Shown here one piece after another: positions 44,719 to 51,216 of a DNA stretch of 64,000 nt (its first letter is position 1; every line of letters begins with the position of its first letter). The stretch is from Flavobacteriales bacterium (GTDB lineage: Bacteria; Bacteroidota; Bacteroidia; Flavobacteriales_F; PHOS-HE28): NCBI GenBank assembly GCA_023957375.1, contig JAMLHB010000002.1:124001-188000 (forward strand). Reading direction: 5' to 3'. A model generated the notes under the pieces. The model was not told where the DNA came from. It searched no databases and worked only from the letters and a program-made list of their open reading frames with translations. The translations under genes were made by a program, and so were the position numbers.

Positions 44719-44913
44719 CTACTTCTCCAGTCGCTTTCTCAACTTCTCAACTTCTTCCTGAAGTTTTTGAATAGCTCCCACAAAATCATCAGATCCAGTG
44801 CCCATGAGTCCTGACATGGTACTATTAAGCTGTCGCAAGGATTCTTTCAGACCGACGACCTCATACTTAAGCTCGCGTATATCGACGCTTAGGCTTTCGA
44901 GTTGATCTTCCAT
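44719..44913 (-). CDS. Small coiled-coil protein
   Basis: The 64-residue protein is heptad-like throughout: EDQLESLSVDIRELKYEVVG, LKESLRQLNSTM and LQEEVEKLRKRLEK. It is probably a short coiled coil of unknown role. The start at 44913 is set by a TACCTTTG box placed four bases upstream on the same strand (44918-44925). Confidence 0.65.
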   Translation of the reverse strand: MEDQLESLSVDIRELKYEVVGLKESLRQLNSTMSGLMGTGSDDFVGAIQKLQEEVEKLRKRLEK

Positions 44914-44917
44914 GGTC

Positions 44918-44925
44918 CAAAGGTA
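44918..44925 (-). promoter_or_regulatory. TAnnTTTG box of the coiled-coil gene
   Basis: Reads TACCTTTG on the minus strand, four bases before the ATG. Confidence 0.6.
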
Positions 44926-44951
44926 ATAACCTCCCAACTCTCGCGCGAGCG

Positions 44952-45075
44952 CAATGTCATTAAGTTAAGGGCAGTACGACCCGGATCGGCCCACATGCAC
45001 TCGTACAAGGTGTGCGTCGTACGGTGCGCTGACTACTGTCGTCCTGCAAGCCGAATCCTTAACTTAATGACATTG
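44952..45075. mobile_element. 124-base MITE with 19-base terminal inverted repeats
   Basis: The left end CAATGTCATTAAGTTAAGG (44952-44970) and right end CCTTAACTTAATGACATTG (45057-45075) are perfect reverse complements. Both flanks carry the direct repeat CGCGCGAGCG (44942-44951 and 45076-45085), a 10-base target duplication. Removing element and one flank restores the palindrome family seen intact at 46839. It encodes nothing. The target length suits an IS4-type transposase acting in trans, which is an inference. Confidence 0.88.
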
Positions 45076-45185
45076 CGCGCGAGCGTCCACGCTCGTGCCT
45101 ATGTCAACCCGATCGTTGTAGTACACGAGCGTGGAGGTTCGCGTGAGCTGTGGGATCCCGATGCCCTACTGAAGAATCAATGTCC

Positions 45186-45193
45186 TACCTTTG
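45186..45193 (+). promoter_or_regulatory. Promoter box of RelBE-like pair 2
   Basis: TACCTTTG ends five bases before the ATG at 45199, the same spacing as in pair 1. Confidence 0.65.
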
Positions 45194-45198
45194 AAATC

Positions 45199-45411
45199 AT
45201 GAAATCACCTGGCCTAAAGGGAGTACGGCTGATCACGGACGAGACCGAGAACCGCCGGTATGTGCAAATTGACCTGGTGACCTTGGCCAAGGAGCCGGAA
45301 GCTGTGGACGAGTATCTGGACGGGCTGATCGCACAGGAGCGCCGGAACGAGCCAAGCATGCCGCACGAACAGGTGATGCGTGCGCTGTACAAACGTGACG
45401 GCAAGAAGTGA
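45199..45411 (+). CDS. RelB-like antitoxin, copy 2
   Basis: The 70-residue protein differs from the copy at 41992 at only about five positions (for example KSPGLKG and RDGKK). Changes between the two genes are mostly synonymous. It overlaps its toxin as GTGA. Two nearly identical pairs 3.2 kb apart could cross-neutralise each other. Confidence 0.8.
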   Translation: MKSPGLKGVRLITDETENRRYVQIDLVTLAKEPEAVDEYLDGLIAQERRNEPSMPHEQVMRALYKRDGKK

Positions 45412-45665
45412 GCTACCAAGTTGAATGGTTGCGAAGTGCGGTGAGGGAGTTGAATGCCTTGCCGGTTCAAGTTGCGATCCGCATTGGTGAAACCGTTGGA
45501 CGGCTTGCACAAGAACCACGGCCGCATGGGTGCAAAAAGCTTGTTGGCCACAAGGACCTGTGGCGTATCAGGATCGGTAGCTACCGGGTGATCTACTTCA
45601 TTGGGGACGCGGTGAAGTTGGTCCGCATTGAGAAAGTTTCCGACAGAAAGGACGCTTACCGATAA
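45408..45665 (+). CDS. RelE/ParE-type toxin, copy 2
   Basis: The 85-residue toxin keeps all core residues of copy 1 (LVGHKDLWRIRIGSYRVIYF) with a handful of substitutions, and also starts with GTG. Its stop is followed after six bases by the next acs fragment, almost the same junction as for copy 1. This shows that pair plus acs end move as one unit. Confidence 0.9.
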   Translation: MSYQVEWLRSAVRELNALPVQVAIRIGETVGRLAQEPRPHGCKKLVGHKDLWRIRIGSYRVIYFIGDAVKLVRIEKVSDRKDAYR

Positions 45666-45671
45666 ACAACA

Positions 45672-45848
45672 TGCATCGCCAAGTCGGACAGTCCCCAATT
45701 CGTGAGCGGCCTGCCCAAAACCCGCTCCGGCAAGATCATGCGCCGCATCCTGCGCAAGATCGCCGAAGGCGAAATGAGCAATTTGGGGGATACGACCACG
45801 CTGTTGGATCCAGGGGTGGTGGAGGAGATCAAGGGGGGGTGGGTGTGA
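45672..45848 (+). pseudogene. acs 3' end fragment, extra copy 3
   Basis: It begins GCATCGCCAAGTCGGACAGT. The first 12 residues have decayed ([10 protein letters not shown] in place of [10 protein letters not shown]), then the match to acs is close up to IKGGWV and the stop. It shares TCC and CGC codon choices with copies 1 and 4. Confidence 0.9.
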
Positions 45849-45865
45849 AAGCGCCGGATCGGAAT

Positions 45866-45977
45866 GGACCCCGGAGGGGTCCTACAGCGTTGCAACAACA
45901 ACCAATGTGATACGACCCTGAAGGGGTCGCACAATGTTGTTCGATCAACCCCAACCACGCGACCCTGACGGGGTCGC
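45866..45977. repeat. Three REP palindromes left of the transposase gene
   Basis: GGACCCCGGAGGGGTCC at 45866-45882, CGACCCTGAAGGGGTCG at 45913-45929 and GCGACCCTGACGGGGTCGC at 45959-45977. They belong to the GACCCC family also seen at 18062-18224. Confidence 0.85.
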
Positions 45978-46016
45978 ACGGCACAGCTGAATACCTTCAC
46001 GACAAAGACCCAGCCC

Positions 46017-46460
46017 ATGTCCTCCTACTCCAAAATGCACTTCCATATCGTCTTCTCCACCCAGCACCGGGCAGCCTGCCTCGATCTGCGTTGGCGGGAT
46101 AAACTGTGGGCATACATGGCAGGAACGATCAATGCGCTTGGTGGCCATGCACGCAACGTGGGCGGCTGGAAGGATCATGTGCATATCCTGGCGGACCTCA
46201 AGCCCACCCAGACCGTGGCAGACCTGGTGCGCGAGGTGAAGAAGGCATCCACTCAATGGATCCGGGAAAATGGCCGCGTCCCCCAATTCCATTGGCAGGA
46301 CGGCTACGCCGTGTTCACTGCGGGTTGGCGGGAGCTCGATCCCTTGGCCCACTACATCGACAACCAGGAAGAGCATCACCGCCACCGCTCGTTCTAAGAG
46401 GAGCTAATCACGTTCCTGGAAGAGGCTGGTGTGGAATTCGATCCGAAATACCTGCCCTGA
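46017..46460 (+). pseudogene. REP-associated tyrosine transposase (Y1/IS200-like) with premature stop
   Basis: The frame encodes a single-domain HUH nuclease: HFHIVFSTQHR at the start, the metal-binding HVH (residues 54-56 in WKDHVHILADL) and the catalytic tyrosine 113 in AHYIDNQEEHH. A TAA at 46395-46397 ends it at 126 residues. In the same frame the sequence goes on as EELITFLEEAGVEFDPKYLP to a TGA at 46458-46460. That tail reappears at 47946 with a sense codon in place of the stop. The last helix is thus cut off by a point mutation, and the protein may be weakened or inactive. REP palindromes on both sides are the expected substrates. Confidence 0.88.
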
Positions 46461-46463
46461 TGT

Positions 46464-46527
46464 GCGACCCTTTCAGGGTCGTGCCACTCTCCCCTTCAAT
46501 GCAACGCTGTGCGACCCCTCCGGGGTC
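46464..46527. repeat. REP palindrome pair right of the transposase gene
   Basis: GCGACCCTTTCAGGGTCGTGC at 46464-46484 (stem GCGACCCT with AGGGTCG) and GACCCCTCCGGGGTC at 46513-46527. A homologous pair with the same spacing is at 48024-48086. Confidence 0.85.
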
Positions 46528-46562
46528 TTCAATCGCAGTGAATATCTCCACCACACCAGCTC

Positions 46563-46674
46563 ATGCGCCGCATCCTGCGCAAGATCGCCGAAGGGGAAAT
46601 GAGCAACCTGGGGGATACGACGACGCTGTTGGACCCAGGGGTGGTGGAGGAGATCAAGGGGGGGGCGGGTGTGA
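46563..46674 (+). pseudogene. acs 3' end fragment, extra copy 4 (shortest)
   Basis: It starts later than the others, at ATGCGCCGCATCCTGCGCAA, and keeps the last 37 codons. A run of eight G shifts the frame just before the old stop. As the copy farthest from acs and the shortest, it may be the oldest. The following 46675-46838 has no supported gene. Confidence 0.88.
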
Positions 46675-46838
46675 GTAGGTACGAAAAGCATTGCGAGGGA
46701 ATGAACGCTGACTACTCCTCACGATTGAGTCACTTCATGGTTGGATTCGGTGCAGCTGTCCAACTCTTGCGTCGTGCTCAAAACTTGGGGTGCTTTGTCG
46801 AAGTTGTTTGCCTTTCAACATCTGTGATTGATGCCCAA

Positions 46839-46863
46839 CTCTCGCGCGAGCGTCCACGCTCGT
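46839..46863. repeat. GAGCGTCCACGCTC palindrome (second REP family)
   Basis: CTCGCGCGAGCGTCCACGCT with following CG is an intact example. Others lie at 45080-45100, 47868-47890 (degenerate) and 48237-48262. The MITE at 44952 sits in a further copy. Confidence 0.75.
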
Positions 46864-46920
46864 GCGCGTAGATTGTTGAGGAACACCGCTCGATGGAAGC
46901 CCGTTTGTTATCTTTACAGC

Positions 46921-47154
46921 ATGGAGGTCAAGCTCAACATACCGTTTGAACAGTTGTTGCGGGCGTTGGCACAATTGACACCTACCCAGCGGCGGAAAGC
47001 AAAGGCCGTGCTTGAACGGAAGCCGACCGGCAAGACCTCGGAAGGTGAAGAAAGCTTGGCTGAGCTGCTGTTGCACGGGCCTGTATTTTCCAAGGAACAA
47101 CTGCTGCGCATGGAGGAAGCCCGCAACGCCTTTGCAACACGGCGGGATCGGTAG
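46921..47154 (+). CDS. Antitoxin of a PIN pair, copy 2 (orphaned)
   Basis: The 77-residue protein matches the antitoxin at 41122 (EVKLNIPFEQLLRALAQLTP, LLLHGPVFSKEQLLRMEEAR) and keeps the same upstream block and TATCTTTA promoter box. Its toxin gene is broken, so it is an orphan that could still neutralise the toxin encoded at 41340. Confidence 0.75.
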   Translation: MEVKLNIPFEQLLRALAQLTPTQRRKAKAVLERKPTGKTSEGEESLAELLLHGPVFSKEQLLRMEEARNAFATRRDR

Positions 47155-47191
47155 TGCTTGTTGACACGTCCGTGCTGATCGACTATTTCAA
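47139..47191 (+). pseudogene. Start of a broken PIN toxin, copy 2
   Basis: The sequence equals the first 18 codons of the toxin at 41340 through LVDTSVLIDYF. The start codon reads ACG instead of ATG, and the gene stops matching at 47191, four bases before the stop of the HepT gene. The rest of the PIN domain is gone. Confidence 0.8.
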
Positions 47192-47194
47192 CGC

Positions 47195-47530
47195 TCATTC
47201 CCCCAAACGCTCCTCCGCGATCACACGTAACATCGGCAGATCGATCTGAACCACCTCCCAAACGATTTTGTCGTCCACGTTGGCGTAGGAGTGGATCAGC
47301 CGGTTGCGCATGCCCACGATGGAGCGCGCACAATCCAATTGCAGTCCGGGTTCCTCCTTCCTCAATCTGTTCACCGCCTCGCCGATCACGGCGAGTTCGC
47401 GTTCCACCGCCCTTTTAGTCTTCAGGTCGCGGACGTATTCGTTGAGCGACCCGACACCTTCCAGGAAACTTTCGACCTCGCCGATGGCCGTGAGGATGTC
47501 AGACCAGAATTTGGCGCTTGGACCCATCAT
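47195..47530 (-). CDS. HepT-like HEPN RNase toxin (DUF86)
   Basis: The 111-residue helical protein carries RNRLIHSYANVD (R75, N76, H80, Y82), the HepT active site in which the partner MNT enzyme modifies the tyrosine. It lies downstream of, and overlaps by 32 bases, the nucleotidyltransferase gene on the same strand. Its 3' end abuts the broken PIN gene, so insertion of this pair probably destroyed that toxin. Confidence 0.9.
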   Translation of the reverse strand: MMGPSAKFWSDILTAIGEVESFLEGVGSLNEYVRDLKTKRAVERELAVIGEAVNRLRKEEPGLQLDCARSIVGMRNRLIHSYANVDDKIVWEVVQIDLPMLRVIAEERLGE

Positions 47531-47825
47531 AGATCAGCATCTTGGTCCGCTCAATCTCAGCGCGCAAGTAAGGGTTGCGCAGGCTGCTTTCCGTAAGCAG
47601 GTCCACCGGTCGTTGAAACAAATCCTCCAATCCGTTCCATACATTGATCAGCATGCGCCCAGCCTTCTCTTCGGGCGCATCCACTTCCACCAGTACGTCC
47701 ACGTCGCTTTCCGGTCCAAAGGAGCCGCGCACACTGCTGCCGAAGGCGTACAACCGGCTCACGTTGTTCGCGGCCAACAAGGCCCCGAACGCGGCCCGGT
47801 CCCTATTGATCAATTCCTTCAGCAT
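47499..47825 (-). CDS. MntA-like nucleotidyltransferase antitoxin
   Basis: The 108-residue protein has the minimal nucleotidyltransferase motif YAFGSSVRGSFGPESDVDVL (GS at 29-30, D41 and D43). MntA enzymes add AMP groups to HepT and so switch it off. The ATG at 47825 is chosen because a TACCTTTG box (47831-47838, minus strand) lies five bases upstream; longer frames run into repeat DNA. Confidence 0.9.
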   Translation of the reverse strand: MLKELINRDRAAFGALLAANNVSRLYAFGSSVRGSFGPESDVDVLVEVDAPEEKAGRMLINVWNGLEDLFQRPVDLLTESSLRNPYLRAEIERTKMLIYDGSKRQILV

Positions 47826-47830
47826 ACCTG

Positions 47831-47838
47831 CAAAGGTA
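47831..47838 (-). promoter_or_regulatory. TAnnTTTG box of the MntA-HepT pair
   Basis: Reads TACCTTTG on the minus strand with five bases to the start codon. Confidence 0.6.
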
Positions 47839-47945
47839 GTGGACCCGTGATACCCTGTCACCCCACTCTGGCGCGAGCGTCCTCCGCTCATGCCTGAACC
47901 AACCCTATTGCGGCAGCATGCGAGCGATGGCACTCGCGGTACGAC

Positions 47946-48020
47946 CGATCGTTCATCGAAGAACTGACCACATTCCTGGAAGAAGCCGGCATCGCGTCCG
48001 ATCCGAAATACCTGCCTTGA
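47946..48020 (+). pseudogene. C-terminal remnant of a second REP-associated transposase
   Basis: The 24 codons RSFIEELTTFLEEAGIASDP to KYLP and a stop match the tail of the frame at 46017-46460. ATC stands where that gene has TAA. Nothing of the HUH domain remains upstream, but the downstream REP pair is preserved. Confidence 0.8.
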
Positions 48021-48023
48021 TGT

Positions 48024-48086
48024 GCGACCCCTTCAGGGTCGTGCCCACCCGCTGATCATGCAACGCTGTGCGACCCCTTCGGGGTC
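48024..48086. repeat. REP palindrome pair after the transposase remnant
   Basis: GCGACCCCTTCAGGGTCGTGC at 48024-48044 and GACCCCTTCGGGGTC at 48072-48086, in the same layout as 46464-46527. The region to 48350 also holds two further GAGCGTCCACGCTC-type palindromes (48237-48305) and no gene. Confidence 0.85.
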
Positions 48087-48350
48087 TGGAATGCGGCATG
48101 GTCTCGCTTTCCCCCCACTCTGGCGCGACTATACACCTGCGCCGACGGATCACTGAAGTGTACTGAGCGGCGCGGCAGGAGAACCAGCTGGTGCGAAAGA
48201 CTTGCGTGGCTATGGGCCACATTGGGTTCCCCCAACTCTTGCGCGAGCGTCCACGCTCGTGCGCCTTGACCGTAGCTGGTTCCCAATGCCACAAGCGTGG
48301 ACGCTCTTGGCATTTCAGGGCAGTTCACCTACGCCGCGCCACCCCCCGCC

Positions 48351-48358
48351 TACCTTTG
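48351..48358 (+). promoter_or_regulatory. TAnnTTTG box of menB
   Basis: TACCTTTG ends five bases before the menB ATG. Confidence 0.65.
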
Positions 48359-48363
48359 CCACC

Positions 48364-49233
48364 ATGACCAAAGCCCGCATGCAATTCACCGCCACGGCCC
48401 CCAATTGGCGCACGGTGAAGGACTACCAGGACATCACCTACCGCAAGAGCGGCGGCGTGGCGCGCATCGCCTTCAACCGGCCAGAGGTGCGCAACGCCTT
48501 CCGGCCGCACACGGTGGCCGAACTGCTGGAGGCCTTCAGCGACGCGCACCAGGACACCAGCATCGGCGTGGTGCTCTTCAGCGCGGAGGGGCCCAGCCCG
48601 AAGGACGGCGGCTGGAGCTTCTGCAGCGGCGGCGACCAGCGCACGCGCGGCCACCAGGGCTACGTGGATGAAAGCGGCATGCCCCGGCTGAACATCCTGG
48701 AGGTGCAGCGGCTGATCCGCTTCATGCCCAAGGTGGTGATCGCCGTGGTGCCCGGCTGGTGCGTGGGCGGCGGGCACAGCCTGCACGTGGTGTGCGACCT
48801 CAGCATCGCCAGCAAGGAACACGCGGTGTTCAAGCAGACCGATGCCGACGTGACCAGTTTCGACGGTGGCTATGGCAGTGCCTACTTGGCCAAGATGGTG
48901 GGCCAGAAGCGCGCCCGCGAGATCTTCTTCCTGGGCCGCGACATCAGCGCGCAACGTGCTTATGAAATGGGCATGGTGAACGCCGCAGTGCCGCACGCCG
49001 AGCTGGAAAGCACCGCGTGGCAGTGGGCGCAGGAGATCCTGGCCAAGAGCCCCACGGCGATCAAAATGCTGAAGTTCGCCTTCAACCTCACGGATGATGG
49101 TATGGTGGGCCAGCAGGTGTTTGCCGGCGAGGCCACGCGCTTGGCCTACATGACCGACGAGGCCAAGGAAGGACGCAAAGCCTTCTTGGAAAAGCGCAAG
49201 CCGGATTTTTCGGGTGTGAAGTGGATCCCGTAG
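48364..49233 (+). CDS. menB: 1,4-dihydroxy-2-naphthoyl-CoA synthase
   Basis: The 289-residue crotonase-fold enzyme matches MenB: RIAFNRPEVRNAFRPHTVAE, WSFCSGGDQRTRG, VVPGWCVGGGHSLHVVCDLS, and QTDADVTSFDGGYGSAYLAK with the MenB-type aspartate-serine region. It closes the ring of o-succinylbenzoyl-CoA in menaquinone synthesis. Other men genes are not adjacent. Confidence 0.93.
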   Translation: MTKARMQFTATAPNWRTVKDYQDITYRKSGGVARIAFNRPEVRNAFRPHTVAELLEAFSDAHQDTSIGVVLFSAEGPSPKDGGWSFCSGGDQRTRGHQGYVDESGMPRLNILEVQRLIRFMPKVVIAVVPGWCVGGGHSLHVVCDLSIASKEHAVFKQTDADVTSFDGGYGSAYLAKMVGQKRAREIFFLGRDISAQRAYEMGMVNAAVPHAELESTAWQWAQEILAKSPTAIKMLKFAFNLTDDGMVGQQVFAGEATRLAYMTDEAKEGRKAFLEKRKPDFSGVKWIP

Positions 49234-49237
49234 GATC

Positions 49238-49281
49238 GCTGTTCCCGCAGGGTCCACTTCGTGTGACCCTGCGGGAACAGC
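49238..49281. terminator. Strong hairpin after menB
   Basis: GCTGTTCCCGCAGGGTC and its exact reverse complement form a 17-base stem with a 10-base loop just after the menB stop. There is no T run. A second palindrome at 49297-49317 (ACTCCGG with CCGGAGT) follows. Words shared with 29635-30235 show it also belongs to a repeat family. Confidence 0.65.
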
Positions 49282-49362
49282 GGTCAGCAGAGCGTCACTC
49301 CGGCCCTGAGCCGGAGTCCCGGTTTTTCATAGCCTCAGGGCCCCCTGCGAGAGGCCTTGGGG

Positions 49363-50578
49363 CAGGGCTATCGCGTCTTAATAGGAACAATTCGTGGTTG
49401 ATCGATCTTTTTGCAAGGTCTTGATCCCCAGCTTTATGCATTGGTTCTTGCGGCAAAACACCGCACATGACCCTGTTCACGCACTTCGAGGAACTTCAAG
49501 ACCCACGCATTGACCGCACCAAGCACTATGAGCTGCAGTCGCTGATCTTCCTGACCATTTCGGCTGTGGTAGCCGACTGTGAGCACTATACGGAGATCGC
49601 CGATTTTGGTGATGAGCGGTTGAGTTGGCTCCAAAGCCATGGCCACTTTCTTGATGGCCGTACTCCGTCCCATGACATCTTGGGCAACCTCTTTCGCCGC
49701 ATGGATCCAATTGCCTTCCGGACTTGCTTCATGCAATGGACTTCGGCGGTTTGCGGCAGTACGGATGGCGCGCTGGTGAGCATAGACGGAAAGACCTTGC
49801 GGCGCAGCCATGACCACCGTAATGGAAAGAAGGCGATCCATGTGATCAGTGCGTGGAGCAGCAGCAACCAAGTGGTCCTTGCACAGATGAAAGTGGATGA
49901 CAAGAGCAACGAGATCACGGCCATCCCGGAATTGTTGGCCCTGTTGGACCTCAAGGGAGCCGCGGTGAGCATTGATGCCATGGGCTGCCAGACCGAGATC
50001 GCGGAAGGGATATTGGACCGGGGCGGGGAGTACCTGCTGGGTGCCAAGGGCAATCAGAGCGAGCTGATGGAGGAAGTTGAAATGTGCTTCGTGCACAACG
50101 CTCCTTCATCGGTGGATGAGCAATGGGACAAGGGACATGGCCGCATCGAATCGCGCACATGTGCCGTGATTGACTCTCCGGACCTGCAGGACCGATTCCC
50201 CCGTTGGGCCGGGCTCAAGAGCCTTGTGCGCATTGTCTCAACAAGAGAGGAGGTCACTACCGGCAAACGCAGCGAAGAGATACGGTTCTACATCTCCAGC
50301 CTACAAGCAGATGCCGCCAGGTTCAACAGCCTGGTACGCCAGCACTGGGGTGTTGAGAATCAAGTGCATTGGGTACTTGACGTGACCTTCGACGAGGATG
50401 GCTCGTGCATCCGAAAGGACCATGGAAGCCAGAACATGGCGGCAATCCGAAGGATTGCTCTGACCATCTGCCGCACATTTACTGGCGACAAGAAGTCAAC
50501 AAGCCGTAGGCGTAAGTCTGCCGCAAGAAGCGATGCTCAATTGGATGCGCTTCTTGGATTTAAGACGCGATAGCCCTG
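49363..50578 (+). mobile_element. Complete ISAs1-family insertion sequence
   Basis: The 1216-base element is bounded by the perfect 19-base inverted repeats CAGGGCTATCGCGTCTTAA (49363-49381) and its complement (50560-50578). It is flanked by the 10-base direct repeat GGCCTTGGGG (49353-49362 and 50579-50588). The single transposase gene is intact and reaches into the right repeat. Ends and duplication without any mismatch suggest a recent insertion. Confidence 0.93.
49467..50573 (+). CDS. ISAs1-family DDE transposase
   Basis: The 368-residue protein has the family's N-terminal DDE-associated region (FEELQDPRIDRTKHYELQSL) and the DDE core. The core includes VSIDGKTLRRS, AAVSIDAMGCQTEIAEGILD, YLLGAKGNQ and, near the end, RQHWGVENQVHWVLDVTFDE with the terminal glutamate. 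It is full-length and probably active. Its TAG lies inside the right terminal repeat of the element. Confidence 0.95.
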   Translation: MTLFTHFEELQDPRIDRTKHYELQSLIFLTISAVVADCEHYTEIADFGDERLSWLQSHGHFLDGRTPSHDILGNLFRRMDPIAFRTCFMQWTSAVCGSTDGALVSIDGKTLRRSHDHRNGKKAIHVISAWSSSNQVVLAQMKVDDKSNEITAIPELLALLDLKGAAVSIDAMGCQTEIAEGILDRGGEYLLGAKGNQSELMEEVEMCFVHNAPSSVDEQWDKGHGRIESRTCAVIDSPDLQDRFPRWAGLKSLVRIVSTREEVTTGKRSEEIRFYISSLQADAARFNSLVRQHWGVENQVHWVLDVTFDEDGSCIRKDHGSQNMAAIRRIALTICRTFTGDKKSTSRRRKSAARSDAQLDALLGFKTR

Positions 50579-50609
50579 GGCCTTGGGGCGGGCAATGCCG
50601 GCAGGTGCC

Positions 50610-50617
50610 TATCTTTA
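50610..50617 (+). promoter_or_regulatory. Promoter box of the HAD-like gene
   Basis: TATCTTTA lies 18 bases before the ATG at 50635. The IS target duplication ends only 21 bases upstream, so the insertion removed or separated any upstream control sites. Confidence 0.55.
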
Positions 50618-50634
50618 GCATCAACCCCCGCCCC

Positions 50635-51054
50635 ATGGACACCCCGCTGCATGAAGCCTTCGACCACGGCAAGCGCATCAGCCCGAAGCTGCCCGAAGGG
50701 AAGAAGAACTTCCTGATCGACATCGATGGCACCATCTGCGAGGACATCCCCAACGAAGAGCCGGAGCGCATGGCCACGGCGGCGATCTTCGAGGGCGCGC
50801 TGGAGATCTGCAACGGCTGGTACAACGAGGGCCACATCATCACCTTCTTCACCAGCCGCACCGAAGAGCACCGCGCGGTGACCGCCGAATGGCTGGACCG
50901 CCACGGCTTCAAGTACCACGCCATCCTCTTCGGCAAGCCGCGCGGCGGCAACTACCATTGGATCGACAACCACATTGTGCGGGCCACCCGGTACGATGGC
51001 AAGTTCACCCAACTGGTGGAGCGGGATGGCCGGATCGAGGTCTTTGAGGAGTGA
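50635..51054 (+). CDS. Small HAD-like phosphatase family protein
   Basis: The 139-residue protein has the HAD motif I NFLIDIDGTICEDI (nucleophile and acid aspartates), motif II ITFFTSRTEEHRA and a late HAFKYHAILFGKP-like element (FKYHAILFGKPRGGNYHWID) with lysine and aspartate in place. Close relatives in Bacteroidota are often labelled phosphoheptose isomerase-like, which the motifs do not support. A phosphatase acting on a small phosphorylated compound is the safer reading. Confidence 0.78.
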   Translation: MDTPLHEAFDHGKRISPKLPEGKKNFLIDIDGTICEDIPNEEPERMATAAIFEGALEICNGWYNEGHIITFFTSRTEEHRAVTAEWLDRHGFKYHAILFGKPRGGNYHWIDNHIVRATRYDGKFTQLVERDGRIEVFEE

Positions 51055-51192
51055 ACGCCCCATTGTGACTGCTCCTGGGTCCCATTCGGTCAGTCCCCAA
51101 CCCATCAGGCCCTCCACGAAAGGAGCGAACCACGCCGCCCCTGATTCTATGATAAATATCATTTTCCAGCAGATCACTGGCACGCTTCTTTG

Positions 51193-51216
51193 CGTTATGC
51201 TTGCATAAGCATATCG
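51193..51216. promoter_or_regulatory. Palindromic operator-like site abutting the ModE-like gene
   Basis: The site runs from CGTTATGC to GCATATCG and contains the inverted repeat TATGCTT-GCAT-AAGCATA (51196-51213). It ends immediately before the ATG. CGTTAT and ATATCG ends resemble half-sites of ModE boxes, so autoregulation is plausible. Confidence 0.55.

Noticed and set aside
41751..46674. acs fragments as separate small genes
   Set aside because: They lack start regions and most of the enzyme, and carry frame changes near the end. They are remnants.
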